Part shown: piece by piece, positions 1 through 8,854 of the stretch | How the letters are laid out: every line of letters starts with the position of its first letter | How positions within the stretch are numbered: position 1 is the first letter of the stretch | Source: Phocaeicola_A sp036804505 | GTDB taxonomy: Bacteria; Bacteroidota; Bacteroidia; Bacteroidales; Bacteroidaceae | Assembly (NCBI GenBank): GCA_036804505.1 | Contig: DAIRSI010000009.1 | Location: 1 to 64,000, forward strand | DNA length: 64,000 nucleotides | Direction of reading: 5' to 3' | The notes under the pieces: generated by a model | The model's database searches: none | Seen by the model: only the letters and a program-made list of their open reading frames with translations | Told to the model about the DNA's origin: nothing | Translations under genes and position numbers: made by a program

Positions 1-86
1 GGTAAATACTGCAACTAAAAACAAATATTTTGATTACATTTGCAACGTTTATATATAGAATAAACGATAAATTGTAAATTATTCTT

Positions 87-94
87 TATCTTTG
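87..94 (+). promoter_or_regulatory. -7 promoter element of the XRE-cupin gene
   Basis: TATCTTTG matches the Bacteroides -7 consensus TAnnTTTG and ends 24 bases before the ATG at 119. A second match, TACATTTG, lies at 35-42. No convincing -33 TTTG is seen at the usual 19-21 bp for the first one. Confidence 0.5.
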
Positions 95-118
95 AAGCGA
101 ATTTACGAAAGAAAAATT

Positions 119-673
119 ATGAACGAACAGATAAAACAGATAGCTGAGCGATTGCGTGGATTGCGTGATGTGCTTGACCTAACCGAACAAGAGGTTGCCG
201 ACACCTGCAAGATGTCGCTGAAGGAATATCAGGATGTGGAAAGCGGAATGGTGGACATCTCCGTGAGCATGCTGCAGAATATTTCGCACAAGTATGGAAT
301 TTCTCTGGACGTGCTTATGTTCGGGGAAGAACCCAAAATGAGTACTTATTTCCTCACACGTGCAGGAAAAGGAGTAAGTGTGGAGCGAACCAAAGCATAT
401 AAATATCAGTCTTTGGCAGTCGGCTTCCGCGGAAGAAAGGCCGATCCATTCATTGTGCTGGTGGAACCCGTTGCTGAAGGAACACCCATGCACATTAATT
501 CACACGTAGGCCAGGAATTCAATATGGTGATTGAAGGAAGAATGCTGATAAACATCAACGGGAAGGATATGATTCTTAACGAAGGAGACAGTCTTTATTT
601 CAATTCGGAACTGCCTCATGGTATGCAGGCATTGGATAACAAACCCGTTAGGTTTTTAGCAGTAATTATTTAA
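119..673 (+). CDS. XRE-family regulator with C-terminal cupin domain
   Basis: A 184-residue cytoplasmic DNA-binding protein. Residues about 8-62 form an XRE-type helix-turn-helix, and residues about 110-182 form a cupin barrel with the histidine-containing strand motif around HVGQEFNMVIEGR and the later GD...PHG motif. This architecture is a small-molecule-sensing repressor or activator; the ligand is unknown. The frame is open back to a TTG at 92, but that TTG lies inside the -7 promoter element, so the ATG at 119 is the start. The acyl-CoA synthetase gene follows after 10 bp, so the two are co-transcribed and the regulator probably controls or senses acid activation by its neighbour (inference from context). 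Confidence 0.88.
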   Translation: MNEQIKQIAERLRGLRDVLDLTEQEVADTCKMSLKEYQDVESGMVDISVSMLQNISHKYGISLDVLMFGEEPKMSTYFLTRAGKGVSVERTKAYKYQSLAVGFRGRKADPFIVLVEPVAEGTPMHINSHVGQEFNMVIEGRMLININGKDMILNEGDSLYFNSELPHGMQALDNKPVRFLAVII

Positions 674-683
674 GATAGGAAAC

Positions 684-2339
684 ATGTTAGAAAGATTTTT
701 AAAACAGACAAAATTTACTTCCCAGGAGGATTTTATCAAAAACTTCCATATCATTGTCCCCGAGAATTTCAATTTCGGATATGATGTGGTAGATGCATGG
801 GCAAAGGAAGCTCCGAACAAGAACGCCTTGCTGTGGACCAACGATAAAGGCGAAAGCCATCAGTATTCGTATGCCGAACTGAAACAGCGTACGGATGAAA
901 CGGCTTCGTTCTTTCAGAGTCTGGGCATCGGCAAGGGTGATCCCGTGATGTTGATTCTGAAAAGGCGTTTCGAATTCTGGTACAGCATCATTGCTCTTCA
1001 CAAACTGGGGGCTGTGGTGATTCCTGCCACTCACTTGCTTACAAAGAAGGATATCGTTTACCGCTGCAAGGCTGCCGACATCAAGGCGATTGTTGCTGCC
1101 GGTGAAGAGGTTATCATCAATCATATTCAGGATGCGGCACCGGAATGCCCTAGCTTGAAACAACTCATCAGTATCGGTCCGGATATTCCGGAAGGTTTCC
1201 ATGATTTCCTGAAAGGGATAGCACAGGCAAAGCCTTTTGTACGCCCTGAGAACGTGAACGTGAACAGTGATACCATGCTGATGTATTTCACCAGCGGTAC
1301 AACCGGTGAGCCTAAGATGGTGATTCATGATTTTACCTATCCTTTGGGACATATTGCCACAGGTAGTTTCTGGCACAATCTGGATGAGAACAGTCTCCAT
1401 CTCACTATTGCCGATACAGGCTGGGGAAAGGCCGTGTGGGGAAAGCTCTACGGACAGATGATTGCCGGAGCAAATGTGTTCGTATATGATCATGAAAAGT
1501 TTACTCCTGCTGATATTCTTCAGAAGATTCATGATTATCATATCACATCGCTTTGCGCTCCTCCTACCATTTATCGTTTTCTGATAAAGGAGGATATCAG
1601 CAGATATGATCTTTCTTCTTTGAAATATTGTACAACGGCGGGTGAGGCTTTGAATTCTGCCGTATATCAGACTTTTAAAAAGCTGCTGGGCATTCGTTTG
1701 ATGGAAGGCTTCGGACAGACTGAAACGACATTGACTCTGGCAACATTCCCATGGATGGAACCGAAACCGGGAAGCATGGGCGTGCCCAATCCTCAATATG
1801 ACATCGACTTGCTGACTCATGACGGTCGCTCGGCCGAAGATGGCGAGCAGGGACAGATTGTAATCCGGACCGACAAGGGAAAGCCGCTCGGCTTGTTCAA
1901 AGAATATTATCGTAATGCCGAACTTACCAAAGAAGCTTGGCATGATGGAATATACTATACGGGTGACGTGGCTTGGCGTGACGAGGATGGTTACTATTGG
2001 TTCGTGGGACGTGCCGATGATGTAATCAAGAGTTCCGGATACCGCATAGGTCCTTTCGAAGTGGAAAGTGCCTTGATGACTCATCCTGCCGTAGTGGAAT
2101 GTGCCATTACCGGTGTGCCCGATGAAATCAGAGGTCAGGTGGTCAAGGCTACGATTGTTCTTGCAAAGGATTACAAGAATCGTGCCGGTGATGCACTCAA
2201 AAAAGAATTGCAGGATCATGTGAAACGGGTCACGGCTCCTTACAAATATCCGCGTGTTGTGGAGTTTGTAGATGAATTGCCGAAGACCATCAGCGGAAAA
2301 ATACGCAGAGTGGAAATCCGTGACAAAGACAATAAATAA
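684..2339 (+). CDS. AMP-forming acyl-CoA synthetase (acetyl/medium-chain type)
   Basis: A 551-residue ANL-superfamily ligase that activates a carboxylic acid to acyl-AMP and then acyl-CoA, using ATP and CoA. The P-loop-like motif TSGTTGEPK is at residues 203-211. The adenylation motif GFGQTE and the YxTGDxxxxDxxGYxxFxGRxDDVIKxSGYRIGP block follow, and the C-terminal domain carries the catalytic lysine in PKTISGKIRR. The length is typical of the medium-chain acyl-CoA synthetase group rather than the longer Acs (about 650 residues). The substrate is not predictable; short-chain or aromatic acids are plausible. It sits 10 bp behind the XRE-cupin regulator. Confidence 0.87.
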   Translation: MLERFLKQTKFTSQEDFIKNFHIIVPENFNFGYDVVDAWAKEAPNKNALLWTNDKGESHQYSYAELKQRTDETASFFQSLGIGKGDPVMLILKRRFEFWYSIIALHKLGAVVIPATHLLTKKDIVYRCKAADIKAIVAAGEEVIINHIQDAAPECPSLKQLISIGPDIPEGFHDFLKGIAQAKPFVRPENVNVNSDTMLMYFTSGTTGEPKMVIHDFTYPLGHIATGSFWHNLDENSLHLTIADTGWGKAVWGKLYGQMIAGANVFVYDHEKFTPADILQKIHDYHITSLCAPPTIYRFLIKEDISRYDLSSLKYCTTAGEALNSAVYQTFKKLLGIRLMEGFGQTETTLTLATFPWMEPKPGSMGVPNPQYDIDLLTHDGRSAEDGEQGQIVIRTDKGKPLGLFKEYYRNAELTKEAWHDGIYYTGDVAWRDEDGYYWFVGRADDVIKSSGYRIGPFEVESALMTHPAVVECAITGVPDEIRGQVVKATIVLAKDYKNRAGDALKKELQDHVKRVTAPYKYPRVVEFVDELPKTISGKIRRVEIRDKDNK

Positions 2340-2363
2340 TTTACACTTTTAAAAAATTCAACT

Positions 2364-2600
2364 ATGATGGCAAATGCAAATGGACGTTTGGTGGAAGTTT
2401 TCACCGGAGACCTTTGGGAGGCGGAAGTCATAAAGGGTCTGTTGGAAAGCGAGGGTATCATCTCTATGGTTAAAGATGAGACGCTTGGAGTTGTCACCGG
2501 CTATTACCTGAACACCGGAAAAGGGGTGAAGGTATTGGTCAACGAGGAAGACGAGCAGCGTGCGAAGTCTGTCATAGAGGAGAATCAAAAGGAAGCTTAG
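2364..2600 (+). CDS. Small DUF2007-like protein
   Basis: A 78-residue protein resembling the DUF2007 family (putative signal-transducing proteins). It has the characteristic start VEVFTGDLWEAEVIKGLLESEG, where a beta strand is followed by a helix that ends in a short loop, and a later K..VKVLVNEEDEQRAKSVIEE strand-helix. There is no signal peptide, so it is cytoplasmic. Two adjacent ATG codons (2364 and 2367) could start it. It lies 24 bp after the acyl-CoA synthetase gene and 24 bp before the next gene, probably in the same transcript. The molecular role of the family is not established. Confidence 0.72.
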   Translation: MMANANGRLVEVFTGDLWEAEVIKGLLESEGIISMVKDETLGVVTGYYLNTGKGVKVLVNEEDEQRAKSVIEENQKEA

Positions 2601-2624
2601 GTATTAACGCTAACTTTGTGAAAC

Positions 2625-3092
2625 ATGAAACGGTTCGCTTTGCTGGCAATTATCTTCGTGGCTTGTTGTGCGAGTCTTTTCGCGCAACAGGCTAAAACAT
2701 ATACGTGGAACAACACGCGGTTTTCTTTCCAGGTGCCGGTTCCCGTGCAAGTGAAAGAAGATACCGAAACTTCCTACGAAGTGGATGGTGACGGCTTGGC
2801 TGTAAACATACAGTTGCTGGAGGATCCGGATACAAACATTGCGGCCATTCGGAAAACAGTGAAGGATATTGCCGGAGATATAGGCATTACCGATATTTCC
2901 TCTCCTGTGAATCTGAAAATGAAGCCCGGTTTGCTAGGAGCTTTTATAGAAGGAGCGTTGGATGATGCAAATGCCAATATGGCTGTCATACTAGACTCAA
3001 AAAGCAAGACGGAAATATGTGTGACGATTGTCTTCGATGATGGAATGGAGGATGTCGCCACCCGGATTTTGTCGAGTTTTATTAAAAAATAG
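2625..3092 (+). CDS. Secreted protein of unknown function
   Basis: A 155-residue protein with a clear signal peptide (about residues 1-20, cleavage after LFA). The mature part is a small alpha/beta domain with no motif I recognise. Two cysteines lie in the signal peptide and one near residue 132, but there is no lipobox. It is 24 bp after the DUF2007-like gene and 6 bp before proB, so it is part of the same operon-like run. Its presence ahead of proB does not indicate a role in proline synthesis. Confidence 0.6.
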   Translation: MKRFALLAIIFVACCASLFAQQAKTYTWNNTRFSFQVPVPVQVKEDTETSYEVDGDGLAVNIQLLEDPDTNIAAIRKTVKDIAGDIGITDISSPVNLKMKPGLLGAFIEGALDDANANMAVILDSKSKTEICVTIVFDDGMEDVATRILSSFIKK

Positions 3093-3098
3093 AATTTC

Positions 3099-4184
3099 AT
3101 GGAGGAACGTCATTCAAAGAGAATCACGGTGAAGGTGGGAAGTAATGTGCTTACCCGTGCTGATGGTACACTGGATGTAACCCGTATGTCTGCTTTGGTG
3201 GATCAGATTGCTCTTTTGCATAAGGAAGGTTACGAAATCATTCTTGTTTCGTCCGGAGCTGTGGCTTCAGGGCGGAGCGAACTGAATTTGAAGAAAAAAC
3301 TGGACAGTGTGGATCAGCGCCAACTTTTCTCGGCAGTAGGCCAGGCAAAGCTAATCAACCGCTATTATGAACTGTTCAGGGAACATCACATCGAGGTTGG
3401 CCAGGTACTCACCATGAAAGAGACTTTCGGCACCCGCCGGCATTATCTGAATCAGCGCAATTGCATGATGGTGATGCTGGAAAATGGTGTTATCCCTATT
3501 GTCAACGAGAACGATACCATTTCCGTTACAGAACTGATGTTTACGGATAATGATGAATTGTCCGGACTTATTGCCAGCATGATGGATTCGGCTGCACTGA
3601 TAATTCTGAGTAACGTGGACGGCATTTATGACGGACCTCCTTCCAATCCATCTTCTAAGGTTATCCGCAAGGTAGAGCAGGGAAAGGATTTAAGTGATTA
3701 TATACAGACCGAAAAATCGGGATTCGGCAGAGGAGGTATGCTGACTAAAACCAACATAGCCCGCAAGGTTGCCGATGAGGGTATCGAAGTAATTATAGCC
3801 AACGGCAAGCATGATGATATTTTGCTCGATGTTCTCCGGAGGCCCGAAGAGACCATTTGTACACGGTTTGTACCAGGTACGGAAGATGTCAGCAGTATGA
3901 AGAAATGGATTGCCCACTCGGCAGGGTTTGCCAAAGGCAAGCTTTTCCTGAATGACTGTGTCACAAAAGTATTGAAGGGCGATAAAGCCGTGAGTCTTCT
4001 CCCTATCGGAGTAACAGGTATAGAAGGTGAGTTCGAAAAAGATGACATTGTGCGGATTATTGATTGCCACGGAGATGAAATAGGTGTGGGGAGAGTGGGA
4101 TTCAGTTCCGAACAGGCTGCCAAGATGATAGGGCAACGTGGCAAGAAGCCTTTGGTGCATTATGATTATTTGTATTTGGAATAA
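3099..4184 (+). CDS. proB: Glutamate 5-kinase
   Basis: Catalyses ATP-dependent phosphorylation of L-glutamate to gamma-glutamyl phosphate, the first step of proline synthesis. The 361-residue protein has the amino-acid-kinase fold (residues about 6-240) with the N-terminal TVKVGSNVLTR, LVSSGAVASG and FTDNDELSGLIA motifs. A C-terminal PUA domain (about 275-355) matches the usual 367-residue E. coli architecture. It is followed 16 bp later by proA, its partner enzyme, which channels the unstable product. Proline feedback inhibition is known for the family but cannot be seen here. Confidence 0.95.
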   Translation: MEERHSKRITVKVGSNVLTRADGTLDVTRMSALVDQIALLHKEGYEIILVSSGAVASGRSELNLKKKLDSVDQRQLFSAVGQAKLINRYYELFREHHIEVGQVLTMKETFGTRRHYLNQRNCMMVMLENGVIPIVNENDTISVTELMFTDNDELSGLIASMMDSAALIILSNVDGIYDGPPSNPSSKVIRKVEQGKDLSDYIQTEKSGFGRGGMLTKTNIARKVADEGIEVIIANGKHDDILLDVLRRPEETICTRFVPGTEDVSSMKKWIAHSAGFAKGKLFLNDCVTKVLKGDKAVSLLPIGVTGIEGEFEKDDIVRIIDCHGDEIGVGRVGFSSEQAAKMIGQRGKKPLVHYDYLYLE

Positions 4185-4200
4185 AAGTATTTAGATAGGA

Positions 4201-5448
4201 ATGGATTTAAAACTTACTTTTGAGGCTGTTCAGGCTGCAAGCAGAGAACTTGCTTTGATGGACGATAGCAGAAAGAATGAGATTCTGAGAGCTGTTGCTG
4301 ATGAGGCCGTTCGGCAAATTCCATATATATTGGAAGAGAATGCCAAGGACCTGTCTCGCATGGATGAGGCAAATCCGAAATATGACCGTTTGAAGCTCAC
4401 CGATGAACGTATTCGCGGCATAGCTTCGGATACCCGAAAGGTGGCGGAGTTGCCTTCACCTTTGGGCAAAATATTGAAGGAAATTGTGCGTCCGAATGGT
4501 ATCCGGCTGAAACGCGTCAGCGTTCCTTTCGGTGTGATTGGAGTTGTTTATGAAGCACGTCCGAATGTAGGCTTCGATGTTTTTTCGCTTTGTTTCAAAA
4601 GCGGGAATGCTTGTATCTTGAAAGGCGGTAGTGATGCTGATGCTTCAAACCGGGCTATTCTTTCTGTCATTCATTCCGTCCTGGAAAAGTATGGCGTGAA
4701 TATCCATGTGGTGGAACTTCTTCCTGCGGGTCATGAAGCGACAGCCGAACTGCTTTCGGCAGTTGGTTATGTGGATCTTCTCATTCCGAGGGGAGGAAGC
4801 GGGCTCATCCGTTTTGTGCGTGAGAATGCCAAAGTTCCTGTGATAGAAACGGGAGCCGGTATTTGCCATACTTATTTCGATGTGAAAGGAGATGTGGAGA
4901 AAGGTGCTGCAATTGTGAACAATGCCAAGACTCGGAGAGTCAGTGTCTGCAATGCGTTGGATTGTCTCATCATTCATTCTTCACGTTTGAAGGATTTACC
5001 TGCTATCTGTGCACCATTGGAAAGAAGTCAAGTGGCCATTGAGGCTGACGAGGCTGCTTATGCCGCCTTGCGCGGATTCTATCCGGAAACTTTATTGGAA
5101 CATGCCGGTGAAAAGAGCTTCGGTACGGAGTTTCTGGACTATCGGATGGCTATAAAGACGGTGGATAGCATAGAAGAGGCTTTGGAACATATTCGTAGGA
5201 ACGGTTCCAAACATAGCGAATGTATTGTTACGGAGGATGTCCCGGCTGCAAGGCTTTTCCAGCAGTCGGTTGATGCTGCTTGTATCTATCACAATGTTTC
5301 AACTGCATTTACGGATGGAGCACAGTTCGGCTTGGGAGCCGAGATTGGTATCAGTACGCAGAAGCTTCACGCGCGTGGCCCTATGGCCTTAGAAGAAATA
5401 TGTACCTATAAATGGATTATAGAAGGAGAAGGACAAATTAGAAATTAA
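4201..5448 (+). CDS. proA: Gamma-glutamyl phosphate reductase
   Basis: NADPH-dependent reductase converting gamma-glutamyl phosphate to glutamate-5-semialdehyde, the second step of proline synthesis. The 415-residue protein has the aldehyde-dehydrogenase-like fold. The catalytic cysteine is in the block NAKTRRVSVCN, at residue 250. The cofactor region has VPFGVIGVVYEARPN, and the C-terminal HNVSTAFTDGAQFGLGAEIGIST motif is intact. It lies between proB (16 bp upstream) and the transcarbamylase (14 bp downstream), an arrangement that joins proline and arginine synthesis from glutamate. Confidence 0.95.
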   Translation: MDLKLTFEAVQAASRELALMDDSRKNEILRAVADEAVRQIPYILEENAKDLSRMDEANPKYDRLKLTDERIRGIASDTRKVAELPSPLGKILKEIVRPNGIRLKRVSVPFGVIGVVYEARPNVGFDVFSLCFKSGNACILKGGSDADASNRAILSVIHSVLEKYGVNIHVVELLPAGHEATAELLSAVGYVDLLIPRGGSGLIRFVRENAKVPVIETGAGICHTYFDVKGDVEKGAAIVNNAKTRRVSVCNALDCLIIHSSRLKDLPAICAPLERSQVAIEADEAAYAALRGFYPETLLEHAGEKSFGTEFLDYRMAIKTVDSIEEALEHIRRNGSKHSECIVTEDVPAARLFQQSVDAACIYHNVSTAFTDGAQFGLGAEIGISTQKLHARGPMALEEICTYKWIIEGEGQIRN

Positions 5449-5462
5449 AAACAAGAACAGAT

Positions 5463-6425
5463 ATGAAAAAATTTGAATCAGTACAGGATATAGGTGATTT
5501 GAAGTTGGCTTTGGAAGAAGCTATGAACATAAAGAAAGATCGTTATCAGTTCCAGACATTGGGAAAGAATAAAACGGCTATGTTGATTTTTTTCAATAAC
5601 AGCCTGCGCACTCGTCTCAGTACACAAAAAGCAGCCATGAATCTCGGCATGAATGTCATTGTGCTGGATATCAATCAGGGAGCTTGGAAACTGGAGACAG
5701 AACGAGGAGTCATCATGGATGGTGACAAGAGCGAACATCTGCTGGAAGCCATTCCTGTGATGGGCTGCTACTGCGATATCATCGGCGTTCGTTCTTTTGC
5801 AAGTTTTGAGAGCCGCAAGGACGATTATGAAGAAAAAATATTGAATCAGTTCATCAAGTACAGCGGTCGTCCTGTCTTTTTCATGGAGTCAGCCACTGTA
5901 CATCCGTTGCAAGCCTTTGCCGATTTAATTACTATAGAGGAGTATAAGAAGAATCAGCGTCCGAAGGTGGTGCTGTCATGGGCTCCACATCCGAAAGCTT
6001 TGCCTCAGGCAGTTCCAAATTCCTTTGCACAATGGATGAATGCAGCTGATGTGGATTTTGTGATCACTCAGCCTGAAGGTTACGAATTGGATCCGAAGTT
6101 TGTGGGTAATGCTCGTGTGGAATATGACCAGATGAAAGCTTTTGAAGGTGCTGATTTTATCTATGCCAAGAACTGGTCTTGTCCGGGAGTTACACGTCCT
6201 GATGACTATGGAAAAGTGTTGAACAGGGATATGAGTTGGACGGTAGATACGGCTCACATGGCCGTGACTAACAATGCTTATTTTATGCATTGTCTTCCTG
6301 TGCGCAGAAATATGATTGTGACGGATGATGTCATTGAAAGTCCGCAGTCATTGGTTATACCCGAAGCCGCCAATAGAGAGATATCAGCGACAGTAGTATT
6401 GAAAAGAATGCTGGAAAGTTTGTAG
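5463..6425 (+). CDS. argF': N-succinyl-L-ornithine carbamoyltransferase (argF')
   Basis: Transfers the carbamoyl group from carbamoyl phosphate to acylated ornithine in the Bacteroides version of arginine synthesis. The 320-residue protein has the carbamoyl-phosphate loop SLRTR (residues 47-51), the conserved HPLQ motif and the C-terminal HCLPVRRN motif. It closely resembles the B. fragilis SOTCase family rather than ordinary ornithine transcarbamylase. In B. fragilis Pro90 sets the preference for succinyl over acetyl groups; here residue 90 is Ser (MDGDKSEH). Serine at the matching site in the Xanthomonas enzyme is reported to favour succinylornithine. The gene closes the proBA operon and is followed by a hairpin terminator. 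Confidence 0.9.
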   Translation: MKKFESVQDIGDLKLALEEAMNIKKDRYQFQTLGKNKTAMLIFFNNSLRTRLSTQKAAMNLGMNVIVLDINQGAWKLETERGVIMDGDKSEHLLEAIPVMGCYCDIIGVRSFASFESRKDDYEEKILNQFIKYSGRPVFFMESATVHPLQAFADLITIEEYKKNQRPKVVLSWAPHPKALPQAVPNSFAQWMNAADVDFVITQPEGYELDPKFVGNARVEYDQMKAFEGADFIYAKNWSCPGVTRPDDYGKVLNRDMSWTVDTAHMAVTNNAYFMHCLPVRRNMIVTDDVIESPQSLVIPEAANREISATVVLKRMLESL

Positions 6426-6454
6426 TACTATTTCCACATATATTACATAAAATC

Positions 6455-6491
6455 AGCCGGGAAGAGAATTCGATAGATTCTTTTCCCGGCT
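6455..6491 (+). terminator. Intrinsic terminator after the proBA-transcarbamylase operon
   Basis: AGCCGGGAAGAGAAT pairs with ATTCTTTTCCCGGCT across a 7-base loop (15 bp stem with one G:U). The T-tract that follows is short. The same GCCGGGAA stem sequence recurs at 12153-12184. Confidence 0.75.
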
Positions 6492-6555
6492 GGTCGTTTT
6501 GTAAACAAAAGGGTAATAGGAAGTTATATTTGTGAAAAAAACATATTAAAACTGA

Positions 6556-6585
6556 TTGCCAATCAAAAAAAGTTACATAATTTTG
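6556..6585 (+). promoter_or_regulatory. Promoter of the LruC lipoprotein gene
   Basis: TAATTTTG (6578-6585) matches TAnnTTTG, and TTG at 6556-6558 is 19 bp upstream, as expected for a Bacteroides primary sigma factor. The ATG at 6640 lies 54 bases downstream. Confidence 0.6.
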
Positions 6586-6639
6586 CTTTGTTAAGAGTGA
6601 TAGGGCTATTTTAAAAAGAACAAAAGACTAAGTATTGAA

Positions 6640-8784
6640 ATGAAACGAATTTTAAAATCTTTTCTATGCTTGACACTGGGTGTCATGGCATTTTCATCTT
6701 GTACGAACAATGATGTGTATGATCCTAATTATGCGAAAGAACAATATGATAATGCATTTAAAACAAACGTTTTAGGTGGTTCCAATATTGATTCTCAACA
6801 GAATTGGAATTCTTCTGTAATGAGTACGCTTAATGTGAACATCCAATTAGACTTGTTGGAGTCCTATACATTGCGATTGTTTACTGCAAATCCTTTATAT
6901 GACAGTCAGGCTACTTTGTTGGCTCAGACAACAGGAAAGACCGGTGAGACCGTTTCCATGAAATTCGCAAAACCGATGGCCTCTACGACTTTATATGTAG
7001 AAGCTATTAATAGCAAGAATCGTTATAATGTGCAAACGGTAGATATGACTGGAACAGAGGCCACGGTAGCTTTAGGTGCATCAGCAACCTCACGTACAAA
7101 CATAAGTGGAATATCTACTGATCCTGCCACATATCAGAAAGCGGAATCTGCGTTTATAAGTTCATCTGTATTGGAAGGGAACGGATATTATGATGTAATA
7201 ACGATACCGCAAAATCAGCTAGGAGGAATGGATATTATTAATTATAACGTTCAGCCTAATAAATTTTATTATGGCGATGGCAAGCATTATGTAGTTCCTG
7301 CCGAAAAAACAGTGAAAGCAAATCTTGGCTATTCAAAGCAGAAAGATGCTGATTGTATAATCCTTGTAAAAGGTACATGGGAAGTTCCTAATGACATACA
7401 ATTTAGCAACGCTCAGATAATTGTTGTTGCAGAAGGTGGTAAGATTATTTTTGATGGAAATGCCAAGTTTGATTCTGGAGCTCGTTTTATCAATAAAGGA
7501 ACTATAGAAACTGCATCAGGAACTATATCTATTGAAAATTATACTGAAGCACAAGCCGATTGTTATAATTCGGGAACAATGACACTGAACAATGGAGGCT
7601 TGTCTGTTGCCGGTAACAACTCACAGTTATATAATAAAGGTACGATGTCTATGAAGTACTTGGATGCAAGAGGAAATTGCACCTTTACAAATTTTGGAAC
7701 CTTGACGGCAGAATCAACGACTAAAGGTAACTATACAACTGATGGACAAGGAACTGCAGCATCCAATTTCCGTCTTATCAACGGATGTTATACAAAAATA
7801 AATGCAATGGGTATTGTTTATTTGGTCTTATGTGATAACTCACGCGTGGATTGTTCGACTGGAATTTTTACTGGTGGAGGTAACAGTGGAAAAATCTACT
7901 TTGGTAAATATACTGAAGTAAATGCTGGAGATTGGCATGATAATGGAGGAACTTTCTATGGTGCTTCATCTTCATCGGATTATAGCGTATTCAAGTTTAC
8001 TAAGTCTTTGACAATGGATAACTCGTTCAGCACTTCGGGGTATTTATATTATGATGGTGATTTTTCTACAGAAGGTAAAGGATATTCTTCTAATACAAAT
8101 TGGTGGGCTTCGCAGAATGCTACAAAAATTACTCATACAACGTCAGAATCTACATCGTCTTTGTCAATCCCTAAGGGTGATTGCACCGGTGACGGATATA
8201 ATCCGAAAGATGATCCTGTAGATCCTCCTGTTATAACTCCGACCACATATTATTATGCATTCGAAGATATGGGTAGTATTGGTGACTATGACTTCAATGA
8301 TGTAGTCTTGAGTGTAGAATATCCGGTTTTGAATGGAACCCAGAAGGATGCAGTGATTAAGTTATGTGCAGCAGGTGGTACATTGCCTGTTTCTGTAAAA
8401 TACAATAGTGAAACAATTTGCGAAGAGGTTCATACTGCATTTGGTGTCAGTACAACGACCATGGTTAATACCGGAGCTACTGCAAAAGATGCTGTAACCA
8501 TAAAAACTCTTTCCAATGTAGGTGATAGCTTTGATGCTTCTTCTTTAGCTTTGTCTATAGTTGTAAGTAATAACAAAACTTCAACCGAGGTTAAGGCAAA
8601 TGCACAGTCTGGAGAAGTTCCTCAGATGATTCGTGTTCCGGCTCCTTGGAAGTGGCCGAAGGAGACTGTCAATATAAGCGTTGCTTATGGTACTGAAAAT
8701 CACTCTTTCGGAACATGGGGCGCAAATTACGGTTCCAATACCGATTGGTATGAATATCCGGTAACAAGTCGTACGATGGAATAA
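6640..8784 (+). CDS. LruC-domain surface lipoprotein
   Basis: A 714-residue exported lipoprotein: the signal peptide ends in the lipobox FSSC with Cys21. An N-terminal beta-rich domain (about 30-180) precedes a middle region (about 215-480) with recurring short repeats of the form N-K/S/F-G-T (FINKGTIE, YNSGTMT, YNKGTMS, TNFGTLT), suggesting a beta-helix or solenoid. The C-terminal part (about 530-714) is a LruC-type domain, recognised by FEDMGSIGDYDFNDVVL with its acidic calcium-like loop. The family is found in Bacteroides surface proteins of unknown function. It is a single-gene unit with its own promoter and a shared bidirectional terminator. A role in surface attachment is only a guess. 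Confidence 0.8.
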   Translation: MKRILKSFLCLTLGVMAFSSCTNNDVYDPNYAKEQYDNAFKTNVLGGSNIDSQQNWNSSVMSTLNVNIQLDLLESYTLRLFTANPLYDSQATLLAQTTGKTGETVSMKFAKPMASTTLYVEAINSKNRYNVQTVDMTGTEATVALGASATSRTNISGISTDPATYQKAESAFISSSVLEGNGYYDVITIPQNQLGGMDIINYNVQPNKFYYGDGKHYVVPAEKTVKANLGYSKQKDADCIILVKGTWEVPNDIQFSNAQIIVVAEGGKIIFDGNAKFDSGARFINKGTIETASGTISIENYTEAQADCYNSGTMTLNNGGLSVAGNNSQLYNKGTMSMKYLDARGNCTFTNFGTLTAESTTKGNYTTDGQGTAASNFRLINGCYTKINAMGIVYLVLCDNSRVDCSTGIFTGGGNSGKIYFGKYTEVNAGDWHDNGGTFYGASSSSDYSVFKFTKSLTMDNSFSTSGYLYYDGDFSTEGKGYSSNTNWWASQNATKITHTTSESTSSLSIPKGDCTGDGYNPKDDPVDPPVITPTTYYYAFEDMGSIGDYDFNDVVLSVEYPVLNGTQKDAVIKLCAAGGTLPVSVKYNSETICEEVHTAFGVSTTTMVNTGATAKDAVTIKTLSNVGDSFDASSLALSIVVSNNKTSTEVKANAQSGEVPQMIRVPAPWKWPKETVNISVAYGTENHSFGTWGANYGSNTDWYEYPVTSRTME

Positions 8785-8800
8785 TCACTATATATGATAA

Positions 8801-8828
8801 AAAAGCCGCATTGAAAAATGCGGCTTTT
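8801..8828. terminator. Bidirectional terminator between convergent genes
   Basis: AAAAGCCGCAT pairs perfectly with ATGCGGCTTTT around a 6-base loop, with A-tract and T-tract on the two sides. It serves the LruC gene (+) and the gene ending at 8855 (-). Confidence 0.9.
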
Positions 8829-8854
8829 TTTGTATCCATTAAAATGTTGTTTCG

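Noticed and set aside
92..118. TTG start at 92 for the XRE-cupin gene
   Set aside because: The codon lies inside the -7 element TATCTTTG, and an ATG at 119 begins the helix-turn-helix domain.
699..2219. Long minus-strand open frame (506 codons) inside the acyl-CoA synthetase gene
   Set aside because: Its translation has no recognisable domain, whereas the plus strand encodes a complete ANL enzyme. It is a shadow frame.
3690..4160. Two overlapping minus-strand open frames opposite proB
   Set aside because: They overlap one another and a complete ProB reading frame, with low-complexity translations.
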